Below, in pieces: positions 8,848 to 17,641 of a stretch of 64,000 bases of DNA. The stretch comes from an uncultured Eggerthellaceae bacterium (GTDB taxonomy: Bacteria > Actinomycetota > Coriobacteriia > Coriobacteriales > Eggerthellaceae): positions 11,657 to 75,656 of the forward strand of contig CANOHY010000003.1 of NCBI GenBank assembly GCA_947565915.1, given 5' to 3'. The position numbers and the translations under genes were made by a program. The notes beneath the pieces are model-generated. The model saw only the letters and a program-made list of their open reading frames with translations, did no database searches and was not told the origin of the DNA. Each line of letters starts with the position of its first letter. Within the stretch, counting starts at the first letter, position 1.

Positions 8848-9273
8848 ATGCAAGACCCGAACTGCATCTTCTGCAAGATTGCCTCCCACGAGGTGCCCAC
8901 CAACAAGGTGTATGAAGACGACGACGTCATCGCCTTCGACGACATGGAACCGCTCATGCCGGTGCATACGCTCATCATCCCGAAGGACCACTATTCCGAC
9001 ATCGGCGACAACGTGCCGCCCGAGGTGCTGGCTGCAGTGTTTTCCAAGGTGGGCATGATCGCCGAGATGAAAGGCTTGAAGAATGGCTATCGCGTGCTGG
9101 TGAACACGGGCGACGATGCCAGCCAGTCGGTGCGCCACTTCCATGTGCACATCTTGGGCGGTGGTCTGATGCCGCGCCCGAACGACCAGGATTGGGGCGA
9201 TTTCGCCACGAACGCCGACAAGATCCGTGCGCAGCGCGCGTTGCTGAAGGAGCATGGCCTGCTGGACGTGTAG
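8848..9273 (+). CDS. HIT-family nucleotide hydrolase (HinT-like)
   Basis: A 141-aa histidine triad protein that hydrolyses nucleoside phosphoramidates or AMP-lysine-type adducts. Start ATG 8848 has AAAGGA upstream; a frame start 30 bp earlier lacks support. The catalytic motif HFHVHILGG is present, as are the CIFCKI zinc-type pair at the N terminus and the conserved PVHTLIIPK segment. A strong terminator follows directly. Confidence 0.9.
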   Translation: MQDPNCIFCKIASHEVPTNKVYEDDDVIAFDDMEPLMPVHTLIIPKDHYSDIGDNVPPEVLAAVFSKVGMIAEMKGLKNGYRVLVNTGDDASQSVRHFHVHILGGGLMPRPNDQDWGDFATNADKIRAQRALLKEHGLLDV

Positions 9274-9279
9274 GGTTTT

Positions 9280-9309
9280 GAAGGGTTGCTTGACAGCAAC
9301 CCTTCTTCT
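9280..9309 (+). terminator. Rho-independent terminator after HIT gene
   Basis: A perfect 11-bp stem (GAAGGGTTGCT paired with AGCAACCCTTC) with a TGAC loop begins seven bases after the HIT stop codon and runs into TTCTT. Confidence 0.8.
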
Positions 9310-9458
9310 TGTCCGCTCAGGCTTTCCGATGCACGCACTCTGTTCGCTCAAATCGCACGCCATGGCCACAAGGCCAATGGCACGCGCTTTTCGCGGACAT
9401 AGTACGCACCTCGAAAACTCTGAGCTACTTGCTACGCCAACCTGCAACATTGATAACT

Positions 9459-9496
9459 GCGTTTTTGGTTTCCGGAAATGCCGTGCGCGTTGAGAC
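9459..9496. repeat. Single arm of the dispersed palindromic repeat (arm A)
   Basis: Contains the TTTGGTTTCCGGAAATGCCG core and the outer GCGCGTTGAG found in the full-length palindromes at 25156-25267 and 48471-48577. Here only one arm is present, in the 279-bp gap between the HIT gene and the MFS gene. I see no other conserved content in that gap. Confidence 0.7.
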
Positions 9497-9552
9497 CAAG
9501 AAGCGCTATTGATACCCGGTTCATCTTGCGTGTTTAGGTGTAACATCGGGGC

Positions 9553-10782
9553 ATGTTCAAACGCCACTACAACATAATCGTCGTGGGCTGTTGTCTGCTG
9601 TTCGCGTTCGTGAATGTGGGTCTCGCCTCAACGGCGTTCTCGGTGCATCAGCCCTACATCGTGGACATGGATGGCATCGGCGATGGTAGCGGGTCGATCA
9701 TCCTCTCCACCAACAAGCTCACGGCCTTTGCGGCCATGTTCTTCGTGGACCGCTACTACAGTTTGCTGGGCGACCGCCGTGGTGTGTTCTTGGCAACGAT
9801 TTGCACCACCTGCGGATTCGTTGTGTATAGCCTGGCTAGCTCTCTTCCGGGCTTCATGGTGGGATCGGTGCTCACAGGCTTGGGATACGGCTGCGGTGGC
9901 ATGGTGGCCGTGACCTACATCGTGAATCGCTGGTTCGCCACCAACATCGGGAGCGTCATCGGCATCGCTGCCATGGGAAGCGGGTTTTGCGCCATATTCA
10001 TGCCCTATGTGGTGACGGGCATCATCCATGCGTTCTCGCTTCAAACTGCCTTTTTGGTGGAGGCAGCCATAGCGCTGGCCGTGGGCCTGCTGGTGTTCGC
10101 GCTGCTGCGCAATGGCCCCGCATCGCTTGGCATCAGCCAGTTCGGCGCCAACAAGCAGGGCGAGTCGGCCAAGCGTCGCAGCATTGGCATGGCGGGCCTG
10201 CGCCCCTCCTCCAAGTTCGCCCGCGGGTTGCTGTTCGTCTCCATTGTGGGAGTGGGCATATTCGCATGCGGTGGATCAGCCTATGTTTCGGTGCTGGCCA
10301 CGTCCAGCGGGTTCAGCCCAGTGGTGGCTGCCTCCTATGTATCGGCAATTGGCATAGCCATGACCATCGCCAAGTTCTGCTTTGGCGAGATCTTCGACCG
10401 CATCGGGGTGTTCGTGGGGTCGGTCATCATCTTCTCGTGCGGGATATGCGGCTATGCTCTGTGCTGCATGGCGCCGCTTGGGAATCCCTATGTGGTGTTA
10501 GTGGGCGTTTTGCTGATGGGCGTTGGCATGGTGGCTGGCTCGCTTGGCATATCGGTGTGGTCAATCGACCTCTCCACACCCGAGACGCGCGCTCGGCAAA
10601 TTCGCAGCTTTCAGATGCTCTACCAGCTTGGTGGGTTCATCGCGAACTTCGCTCCCGGCTTCGTGAAAGACCTGACGGGCAGCTATGTGTTCGCCTACGC
10701 GGGGTTCGGGCTGATCGCGCTTATCACAGCAATTGTTATCTTGGGCTATTACCGCAAGTATCGCATGACGAAGAAGGGATAG
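9553..10782 (+). CDS. Major facilitator superfamily transporter (OFA-like)
   Basis: A 409-aa integral membrane carrier with about 12 predicted helices and a central cytoplasmic loop near residues 195-215. The first half contains GYGCGGMVAVTYIVNRWF, as in the oxalate/formate antiporter-like (OFA) group, where a Trp-Phe pair follows helix 4; FGEIFDRIG is the second-half loop motif. The substrate cannot be read from sequence; small carboxylates are typical of the group. It stands alone between a terminator and the WYL regulator gene. Confidence 0.82.
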   Translation: MFKRHYNIIVVGCCLLFAFVNVGLASTAFSVHQPYIVDMDGIGDGSGSIILSTNKLTAFAAMFFVDRYYSLLGDRRGVFLATICTTCGFVVYSLASSLPGFMVGSVLTGLGYGCGGMVAVTYIVNRWFATNIGSVIGIAAMGSGFCAIFMPYVVTGIIHAFSLQTAFLVEAAIALAVGLLVFALLRNGPASLGISQFGANKQGESAKRRSIGMAGLRPSSKFARGLLFVSIVGVGIFACGGSAYVSVLATSSGFSPVVAASYVSAIGIAMTIAKFCFGEIFDRIGVFVGSVIIFSCGICGYALCCMAPLGNPYVVLVGVLLMGVGMVAGSLGISVWSIDLSTPETRARQIRSFQMLYQLGGFIANFAPGFVKDLTGSYVFAYAGFGLIALITAIVILGYYRKYRMTKKG

Positions 10783-10852
10783 GCTGCACAAGGGCATTCA
10801 CGCGGCCATCTCCGTCTCGCGTTTGGCTTTCCCTATGGACTCTTTGCGCTAA

Positions 10853-10869
10853 ACTGCACTGATAGCAGT
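10853..10869. promoter_or_regulatory. Inverted repeat upstream of the WYL regulator
   Basis: ACTGC and GCAGT arms separated by seven bases end 17 bp before the regulator ATG and just before its AAAGGAGG ribosome site. The placement suits an autoregulatory operator. Confidence 0.35.
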
Positions 10870-10886
10870 ACAGCAAAGGAGGCCTT

Positions 10887-11903
10887 ATGGTGGCATCGGC
10901 AAAGGCGACAACGAAGGATCCAAGCAAGCGGAAGATGAAGCTCATCGCGCTTCTGCACATCTTGGAGTCGCAGACGAGCGCAAGCGAAGGGCTCACTATG
11001 CCGCAGCTCATCGACCGTTTGGCACAGCAAGGGATACCGGCCGAGCGCAAAGCACTGTATCGCGATATCGACGTGCTGCGCAGCGCCGGCTACGACATTC
11101 AGAAGCTGCCGACGCGGCCCGTGCAATATGCGCTGGTGCGCACCGAGCTAGGTATCGACGACGTCATGATGCTGGTGGATGCCGTGCAGTCGAGCCGCTT
11201 CCTTACGCAGCGCAAGTCGCAGCAGCTGGTGAATGGCTTGAAGGGCTTGGTAAGCGAGAAGGAGCAGCGCAGCTTGGAGAAACGCGTGCACGTGCACAAC
11301 CGCGTGAAGAGGCAAACCGACTCCGTATTCCATAATGTTGACCTCATCCACAAGGCCATCAAAGCCAAGCGCAAGATCGATTTCTCGTACTTCAGCTACG
11401 ACAAGTCGCTTCGCCGCAAGGCGCGCCATGGGGGCAAGCGCTACGTGCTGACGCCCGTCGCCGTGATCTATGCCGATGCGAACTACTACTTAACCGCCTA
11501 CGACGACGAAGACGATGCGATAAAAACGTATCGCGCGGATCGCATGGAGTTGCTGCAGATATCCGATGAGCCTGCAACACGCTGCCCGGCCATCGCCAAC
11601 TACGAATGCGACGAGTTCGCGTATCAGAGCTTCGGGATGTTCCATGGCAAGCCGACGGTGGTCACGCTGCGCGTGGAAGAAGCGCTCATGGATGCGATCG
11701 TCGATCGGTTCGGGGTTGACGTCGCAATTGCGAAAGTGGGGAGCGACTATGCTGATGTGCGCGTGAAGGTGCAGGTCAGCCCTCAGTTCTTCGGTTGGGT
11801 TGCGGGCTTGGACGGCCATGTGGGCATTCGCGCGCCCAAGAGCGTGGTAGAGCAATATTGCGACTGGCTTGCTGCACTTGCTAAAAACATGTGCGCGGAG
11901 TAG
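10887..11903 (+). CDS. WYL-domain transcriptional regulator (YafY/PafC type)
   Basis: A 338-aa DNA-binding protein. The N-terminal winged helix (about residues 17-75) includes RKALYRDIDVLRSAGYDI, typical of DeoR/HTH_11 domains. The middle and C-terminal WYL-type region includes IDFSYFSYD, RYVLTPVAVIYADANYYLTAYD and the WCX extension, where these proteins sense a ligand or nucleic acid. AAAGGAGG precedes the ATG. It is followed after 8 bp by a GyrI-like gene; WYL and GyrI-like small-molecule domains together suggest a sensing pair. Confidence 0.88.
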   Translation: MVASAKATTKDPSKRKMKLIALLHILESQTSASEGLTMPQLIDRLAQQGIPAERKALYRDIDVLRSAGYDIQKLPTRPVQYALVRTELGIDDVMMLVDAVQSSRFLTQRKSQQLVNGLKGLVSEKEQRSLEKRVHVHNRVKRQTDSVFHNVDLIHKAIKAKRKIDFSYFSYDKSLRRKARHGGKRYVLTPVAVIYADANYYLTAYDDEDDAIKTYRADRMELLQISDEPATRCPAIANYECDEFAYQSFGMFHGKPTVVTLRVEEALMDAIVDRFGVDVAIAKVGSDYADVRVKVQVSPQFFGWVAGLDGHVGIRAPKSVVEQYCDWLAALAKNMCAE

Positions 11904-11911
11904 GAGAAGCC

Positions 11912-12658
11912 ATGACGTTCGACTACAAGAAAGAATTCAAAGACATCTATCAGCCCTCGCGCACGCCATCGATTATCACCATGCCGCTTGTAAATTATGT
12001 TGCCGTGCGTGGCCAAGGCGACCCTAATGCTGAAGGTGGCGCGTATCAAGATGCGCTGCGCATGCTTTACGGCATCTCGTTTACTATCAAGATGTCGCCG
12101 AAAGCTGGGCATGCTCTCGAAGGGTATTTCGAATATGTTGTGCCGCCCTTAGAGGGGTTCTGGAAGCTGCCCGGTGGCGTGTTCGGTCCTTCACGTAAGA
12201 GCGAGTTCGAATGGATTAGTTGCATTCGCCTGCCCGAATTTGTTACGCCCGACATGTTGGAATGGGCAAAGCAGGCGGCAGCGGAGAAGAAGGGCGAGGA
12301 TTTTTCGCAGGCACAATTCTTAACTGTCGAGGAAGGCCTTTGTGTGCAGTGCATGCATATTGGCTCCTACGATGAAGAGCCTGCTGATATCGAGCGCTTG
12401 GAGTGTGAAGATGGCGTATCTCAGGCTTTAACGCCTATTCTTCGCCGTTCCAGCAATAGGTGCAAATCTTCTCGCGGGGAAGGCCGATGGCCTCCAGCAT
12501 GCCGTCGAGCGATTGGTAGCTTAGCGAGTCGAAGCCCATCTCCTCGCAGATCGTCTGCACCAGGCATTTGCCGCGCTCGGTGGAGGAGTCGATGTACTCA
12601 TCAAGGTGCTCTTCGCCATCGTTGCCTTCGAGCTTCTTCATGGCGCGGCGCCCGATGA
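11912..12658 (+). CDS. GyrI-like small-molecule-binding protein, C-terminally truncated
   Basis: Residues 1 to about 165 match the stand-alone GyrI-like (effector-binding) family: FDYKKEF, NYVAVRGQGDPN, GGAYQDALRMLYGISFTIKMS, EYVVPPLEGFW and LCVQCMHIGSYDEEP. The usual tail of about 40 residues with the RLHHEIYLSDPR block is missing. Instead the frame continues as Arg/Ser-rich nonsense antisense to the 3' end of the PurF-like gene, with 224 bp of overlap from 12435. The likely cause is a deletion near 12410. Codon use is less GC-biased than in neighbouring genes. Probably a decaying gene, though the frame itself is open. Confidence 0.7.
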   Translation: MTFDYKKEFKDIYQPSRTPSIITMPLVNYVAVRGQGDPNAEGGAYQDALRMLYGISFTIKMSPKAGHALEGYFEYVVPPLEGFWKLPGGVFGPSRKSEFEWISCIRLPEFVTPDMLEWAKQAAAEKKGEDFSQAQFLTVEEGLCVQCMHIGSYDEEPADIERLECEDGVSQALTPILRRSSNRCKSSRGEGRWPPACRRAIGSLASRSPSPRRSSAPGICRARWRSRCTHQGALRHRCLRASSWRGAR

Positions 12659-13859
12659 GCTCCATCACCGAGTTGCTGCGCGAGAACGACAGGTACTTGC
12701 AGCCGAACATGATGGGCGGGCATGCCGAGCGCATATGCACTTCGTTGGCACCGGCGTCGAAGAGGAAGTCCACGGTGTTCTTAAGCTGCGTGCCACGCAC
12801 GATGGAGTCGTCAACTAGAAGCAGCTTCTTATCTTTGATTAACTCGGGAACGGGCACCAGCTTCTTCTCGGCCACCTTGTCGCGCATCTCTTGGTTGGTG
12901 GGCATGAACGAACGGGGCCATGTGGGCGTGTACTTGATGAACGGGCGTCCGAAATCCACTCCGGACTCATGGGAGTAACCGATGGCATGAGGCGTCCCTG
13001 AATCCGGCACGCCGCCAATGTAGTCCACTTCGGGCATAACACCGCGCTCGCGTTCGTTTCGAGCCATGATGGCGCCGTTACGGTAACGCATGACTTCTAC
13101 GTTCACGCCCTCGTAGTTCGAATTGGGGTAGCCGTAATACACCCACAAGAATGCGCAGATCCGCATCTTGTCGCCAGCAGGGGCCAGGGTTTCGAAGCCC
13201 TCGGGTGTGATGCGCACGATCTCGCCCGGGCCTAGCTCGTACTCATCTTCGTAGCCGAGCTTCTGATAGGCGAACGACTCGAAGGCCACGCAATGGCCAT
13301 CGGCATCCTTGCCAATCAACACGGGAAGCCGTCCCATGGAATCGCGTGCGGCGATGATGGCGCCGTCTGCGGTCATGATGAGCAATGTGAGCGAGCCGTC
13401 CACTTTCTCCTGGGCGAACTTGATGCCCGACACGAGGTCCGACTTCTCGTTGATGAGCGCAGCGATGAGCTCGGTGGTGTTCACAGCGCCAGAGCTCATG
13501 GCCATGAACTGGTGCGTGCCATCCGCGAAGTACTGGGCCACCAACTCTTCAGCGTTGTTCACTATGCCTACTGTGGTTATGGCGTAAAGGCCCAGATGCG
13601 AGCGCACCAAAAGCGGCTGGGGGTTGGTGTCGGAGATGCAGCCTATGCCCGCGTTACCGCGAAAGTCGCTCATGTCGTCTTCGAAGCGCGTGCGAAACGG
13701 CGTGTTCTCGATGGAGTGGATCTCGCGTTGGAAGCCGACCTCGTCGTCGAAGTAAACCAATCCTGCGCTTTTCGTGCCCAGATGCGAATGGTAATCCACG
13801 CCGAAGAACACGTCGTACACCACGTTGCGCTTCGATGTTGCGCCAAAGAATCCGCCCAC
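12435..13859 (-). CDS. PurF-like amidophosphoribosyltransferase paralogue lacking the catalytic Cys
   Basis: A 474-aa protein with an N-terminal Ntn amidotransferase-like domain and a C-terminal phosphoribosyltransferase domain carrying the PRPP loop LLLVDDSIVRGT. True PurF catalyses the first step of purine synthesis and exposes Cys1 (Met-Cys-Gly-Val-Phe-Gly). Here the start at GTG 13859, behind AGGAGGA, gives V-G-G-F-F-G with no Cys, and no CGVFG occurs further upstream. Glutamine hydrolysis should therefore be lost; the enzyme might use free ammonia or have another role. Similar MGGFFG-type proteins exist in other anaerobes, from memory. An in-frame extension to 13982 lacks a ribosome site. 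Confidence 0.85.
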   Translation of the reverse strand: MGGFFGATSKRNVVYDVFFGVDYHSHLGTKSAGLVYFDDEVGFQREIHSIENTPFRTRFEDDMSDFRGNAGIGCISDTNPQPLLVRSHLGLYAITTVGIVNNAEELVAQYFADGTHQFMAMSSGAVNTTELIAALINEKSDLVSGIKFAQEKVDGSLTLLIMTADGAIIAARDSMGRLPVLIGKDADGHCVAFESFAYQKLGYEDEYELGPGEIVRITPEGFETLAPAGDKMRICAFLWVYYGYPNSNYEGVNVEVMRYRNGAIMARNERERGVMPEVDYIGGVPDSGTPHAIGYSHESGVDFGRPFIKYTPTWPRSFMPTNQEMRDKVAEKKLVPVPELIKDKKLLLVDDSIVRGTQLKNTVDFLFDAGANEVHMRSACPPIMFGCKYLSFSRSNSVMELIGRRAMKKLEGNDGEEHLDEYIDSSTERGKCLVQTICEEMGFDSLSYQSLDGMLEAIGLPREKICTYCWNGEE

Positions 13860-14011
13860 GGCTCCTCCTAGCCGGTTGATTGAACACCAGCAGTATACGC
13901 TAATGCACGAAGGCGTTCTCCTGTTATTATCCTGCGCGACATCGCATGGAATATCGGTGGCTGGTATCATGTGGTTGCTCAATCTGACGCTTGTGCAAAA
14001 GGAGGATAAAC

Positions 14012-14836
14012 GTGCGAGTACGGCGTCTTCTCATCGCGCTGATGAGCGCGGTTTCGTTGGTGGCATGCGCTGTGGCGCTTGCCGGGTGCGCAGCTCAAGG
14101 CACTCAAGGTGGTTCGAATGCGCCAACCGGCGAGTCGAGCGAAGGGGCGCAGGCATTCGAGGGGCTTTGGGAGCTCGTGCAAACCACAAGCGATGGCACC
14201 GTTGTCACGCAAGAGGGCATCGAGCGGTTGAAGGCGTTCGGGCTGGATGTGCATCTGGAGCTTGCAAGCGATGGCTCGGCTATTCTGAACCTGTTCGATA
14301 GTGCCGAGGAAGGCACGTGGAGAGCATCGAGCAGCACCGAGGCGACCATCGAATTCCCAGGCGATGAGACCATCGACATACATATCTCCGAGGGAATCTT
14401 GTACATGCCGCAAGGCACCGATCAGCTTGAGTTCGAGAAGAGCGCCGACGGGTCGAGCTCGCCAGCTTCCCAAGCTCAGGTGCGCAACATCGAGCCCATC
14501 ACGCTTGTCGACGATGCGAACGTGCTCATCCAGATCAATCAGCTGCGCTCTGACCAAGTGGGGGATGTGGGCTACGTGATGCGCGTTGACAACAAGACCA
14601 ACCAAGTCATTCGCATAAGCGCTGTTGAGGATACCTTCTCTATCGACGGGCAGATGGTGAATCTGTTGGGTGGTCAAGCATTGCAGCCAGGCAAGTACGC
14701 GAACGTGTTCTTCTGGTTCGACAACGCGGTTTCGGGTCCCCAGAGCATCGATGAGCTCGGCCAGGTCGAGGGCACCTTGCAAGTGACTAACGCCGATGGC
14801 TCGCAAGTGCTTGCCGAGTACCAGGTGCAGTTCTAG
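14012..14836 (+). CDS. Lipoprotein with FxxF-type extracellular domain, unknown function
   Basis: A 274-aa lipoprotein. The GTG start at 14012 has AAAGGAGG six bases upstream. The signal RRLLIALMSAV ends at the lipobox LAGC, then a Ser/Gly-rich linker. Two soluble regions follow: a first beta-rich part (about 45-145) and a second (about 160-274) with VDDANVLIQINQLR and YVMRVDNKTNQVIRISA, like a DUF-type immunoglobulin fold. It is six bases from the kinase gene, so the two are surely co-transcribed; it may be the kinase's extracellular partner. Function not recognised. Confidence 0.75.
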   Translation: MRVRRLLIALMSAVSLVACAVALAGCAAQGTQGGSNAPTGESSEGAQAFEGLWELVQTTSDGTVVTQEGIERLKAFGLDVHLELASDGSAILNLFDSAEEGTWRASSSTEATIEFPGDETIDIHISEGILYMPQGTDQLEFEKSADGSSSPASQAQVRNIEPITLVDDANVLIQINQLRSDQVGDVGYVMRVDNKTNQVIRISAVEDTFSIDGQMVNLLGGQALQPGKYANVFFWFDNAVSGPQSIDELGQVEGTLQVTNADGSQVLAEYQVQF

Positions 14837-14842
14837 GCAACC

Positions 14843-17614
14843 ATGGCGCGCAAGCAGCTCATACTCGATCGCTACGAGGTAGTTGGCCTGGCTGGTTCAG
14901 GCGGCTTTGGCACCGTGCAGATTGCTTGGGACCGTCGAATCCAGCGCAAGGTGGCCATCAAGACCATTCAGCTGACCGACCGCGATGCGCGTCGTGCGGC
15001 GCTTCCTGGCGCCGATGCCGTTGCGGTGACAGAAGATGCCAACGAGACGGCGAAGGAGCAGGCTCCTGCCGTAAGCGAGGAATCAGCACCGCGCACACCG
15101 CCCAGGGCGCAAACTCCTGCCGAGGCCCGCGCGCGCCGCGAGGCCGAGACGGCTCAGCGAGCAGCCGAGCAAGAGGCGCTTTCCCAAGCGTGGGAAGAGC
15201 CCTGGGTGCAAGTGCCGCAAGACGTGATCAACACGCTCTCGCTTGATTCCCTGCCTGTGATTGACCTCGAGGCAAACAAGGCGCAAGGTGCCCAGGAGCA
15301 GAAATCCCGTGCGAGCAGCTTGGTATTGCCAGAGGTGATGGGTGAGGAAGCTGTCAAGGCTGACAAGCCCACCGGGGCCGACGATGCTACCGAGGCACTC
15401 GATGTCATTGACGAGGGTGCTACGTGCGTCATTCCGTTAGCGGTGGACGAGGCTGTGCTGGAAGACGACGAAATCGTCCCTGACGAGGCGATTGACATCT
15501 TCGAGCAGGAAGACGACGAGTTTTCGGACGAGCCAGACGAAGCGCTCGACCCAAGCGAGCTTGCTGATGCGGATGCGCCTTGCGAGCCAGATGACGATCT
15601 GGTTGCGCCCACCACGATAATCGAAGAGGCGCGCCGCTCGCTCAAGGACCTCTCGGCGTTCGATGCGCATAGCTCGTGGGATGGCAAGCACCCGTGGGAC
15701 GATGCCGACGACGCTTCTGACGACGACGCACCCGATCGCCCAGGTGAAGACGGGCATATCACCGCTTTGGCGCACATTCCCGGTTTGGATGAGGCGCGTA
15801 CGGCGGCAAAGCTCTCCGACCCGCGCATCGTGGCCGTCTACGACTTCGAGGTGCGCGGCCAAGTGGCCTATCTCATCATGGAGTACATCGAGGGCATCAC
15901 CCTCACCGAGCTTTTGGCCAACTACGCGGATTACCTCACCATCGACATGGTGACGGGCGTCTTCGATGCCGTGGCAGGCGCATTGGAAATCGCACATGAT
16001 GCAGGCGTGCTGCATCTGGACATAAAGCCCGACAACATCATCATCAACAAGGACGGCCAGGCAAAGGTGACTGATTTCGGCCTGGCCACCTTGGCAGATG
16101 CCTCTGGCGGAGGCTTTGCGGGCGGTGGCACCATCGGCTACATGCCGCTTGAGCAGATGCGTCGCGAGAGCCTGGATGCGCGCACCGACGAGTGGTCTCT
16201 TGCAGCTGTTGCCTACGAGATGCTCACGGGCTCCAATCCCTTCCGCGCGCGAACGCTGGCCGAAGCCGAGAGCGCCATTATGGAGGCAGAGCTGCTGCTT
16301 CCCTCGCTTTGCTGGCCATCGCTCGACTCTCAGCTGGATGACGTGATCTTCTATGCGCTCGACCCCAACCGGGAAGAACGCTATGCGAGCATCGAGGATT
16401 TCGCCGATGAGGTCGACAAGTTCTTGGGCGATGCAGCAGCAGGCGAAGAGCAGCTTGCGCTGGTGGTGGAAGACGCGCTCATGGGCCAGCCCGAAGATGC
16501 GCAGGCAGATGCCACGGCTCTAGTGCAAGAAGATGGGGGACGTCGGGGACCGTTCGGGTTGTTCGGTCGTCGCGACAAAAACGCCGAGGCTGGTGACACG
16601 CGCCTCATGCCCGGGCAAGAGCGAGATGCGCGCTTGCGCGAGGACGGGGGAGTGCTGCAAGGCGGCAGTCGTGGGAACAAGCGCGGTCGCCGGGGCGGCT
16701 TGTTCGCGCCGCGCGAAGATGAGCATGTCGTGCGCGATGCGCTTGCCGAGAAGCTCGACCGCTTCGACCCGCGCGAGAGCTTCGATGACCTGGCTGACGA
16801 GATGGGCGATGTGGTGGAGCGCATCCCGCGCGCGCCTTTGTTCCAGCGCGTTCCCGAGAAGCTCGTGGAGGCTGGTGCGCGCGTGTTCAGCGCAGGCGGC
16901 TCGGCCTTAGTGGGTGCATATGCGCTTTCGAATATCGAGTTTCTCTCGGTGATACCCGGGGGCGGTTCGGTCCTGGCCACTCTGATCGCAGCAGCCGTCT
17001 TTGCCGCTTTAGGGGCAATCCTGCCGCTTTATGGCGCGCTTGTTGCCTTCTGCGTTCTGGGTATCAGCATCTGCTTGGCAGGGCACCCCATCGTAGGTGC
17101 GGTTCTCATCGTGGCAAGCGCTTTGTGGTGGTACGTAGTAGGGCGCGAAGGGCCGGCTGAAAGCAATGTGGCGCTGCTGGGCCCGCTGGCAGGAAGCATT
17201 GGTGGAGCTGCGGTTACGCCTCTTTTCGCAGGTGCGGCGCTCAAGCCTCTGCAGGCGGCTATCACCATGGTGTATTGCGTGTTGGTGGCATGCGTGTTCG
17301 CCTCGCTTGGCTCTGAATCGCTTTTGGGATGGGACATCTTCGCGCATCCCTCGTTTCTAGATACGAACATCACCTTGGCGTTCGGCCGCATGTTCACTCG
17401 TCCGCTCACTTGGACGATGGCGGCGGGATGGATTGGGGGAGCGGTGCTGTTCTCGCTGCTGAACTTGGGCGGGCGTCGCTGGACGTTCGTGGCGGGACTC
17501 ATCGTGTGCGTGGCATGCGTGCTGGCTGGCACGCTGGTGTTCACGGCTCCCACGCCACAGCTCTTCATCTCGCTCATCGTGGGCGCAGCCATTCTGCTCG
17601 TCGTATTCGTGTAG
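14843..17614 (+). CDS. Membrane Ser/Thr protein kinase with a large insertion in the catalytic domain
   Basis: A 923-aa Hanks-type kinase. The glycine loop GSGGFGTV (18-25) and VAIK Lys (K40) open the N lobe. Then about 255 mostly acidic, low-complexity residues (about 48-305) interrupt the domain before helix C, whose likely Glu is E317 in GLDEARTAAKL. The C lobe has HLDIKPDN (391-398, Leu in place of the usual Arg), DFG at 411-413 and the Thr/Gly-rich activation loop, then TDEWSLA. A basic/acidic linker follows, and residues from about 680 form around eight membrane helices. There are no PASTA repeats. Substrates unknown. Operon with the preceding lipoprotein. Confidence 0.88.
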   Translation: MARKQLILDRYEVVGLAGSGGFGTVQIAWDRRIQRKVAIKTIQLTDRDARRAALPGADAVAVTEDANETAKEQAPAVSEESAPRTPPRAQTPAEARARREAETAQRAAEQEALSQAWEEPWVQVPQDVINTLSLDSLPVIDLEANKAQGAQEQKSRASSLVLPEVMGEEAVKADKPTGADDATEALDVIDEGATCVIPLAVDEAVLEDDEIVPDEAIDIFEQEDDEFSDEPDEALDPSELADADAPCEPDDDLVAPTTIIEEARRSLKDLSAFDAHSSWDGKHPWDDADDASDDDAPDRPGEDGHITALAHIPGLDEARTAAKLSDPRIVAVYDFEVRGQVAYLIMEYIEGITLTELLANYADYLTIDMVTGVFDAVAGALEIAHDAGVLHLDIKPDNIIINKDGQAKVTDFGLATLADASGGGFAGGGTIGYMPLEQMRRESLDARTDEWSLAAVAYEMLTGSNPFRARTLAEAESAIMEAELLLPSLCWPSLDSQLDDVIFYALDPNREERYASIEDFADEVDKFLGDAAAGEEQLALVVEDALMGQPEDAQADATALVQEDGGRRGPFGLFGRRDKNAEAGDTRLMPGQERDARLREDGGVLQGGSRGNKRGRRGGLFAPREDEHVVRDALAEKLDRFDPRESFDDLADEMGDVVERIPRAPLFQRVPEKLVEAGARVFSAGGSALVGAYALSNIEFLSVIPGGGSVLATLIAAAVFAALGAILPLYGALVAFCVLGISICLAGHPIVGAVLIVASALWWYVVGREGPAESNVALLGPLAGSIGGAAVTPLFAGAALKPLQAAITMVYCVLVACVFASLGSESLLGWDIFAHPSFLDTNITLAFGRMFTRPLTWTMAAGWIGGAVLFSLLNLGGRRWTFVAGLIVCVACVLAGTLVFTAPTPQLFISLIVGAAILLVVFV

Positions 17615-17641
17615 AGCATTGCTGGCGTCTTAGCGCTTTGG

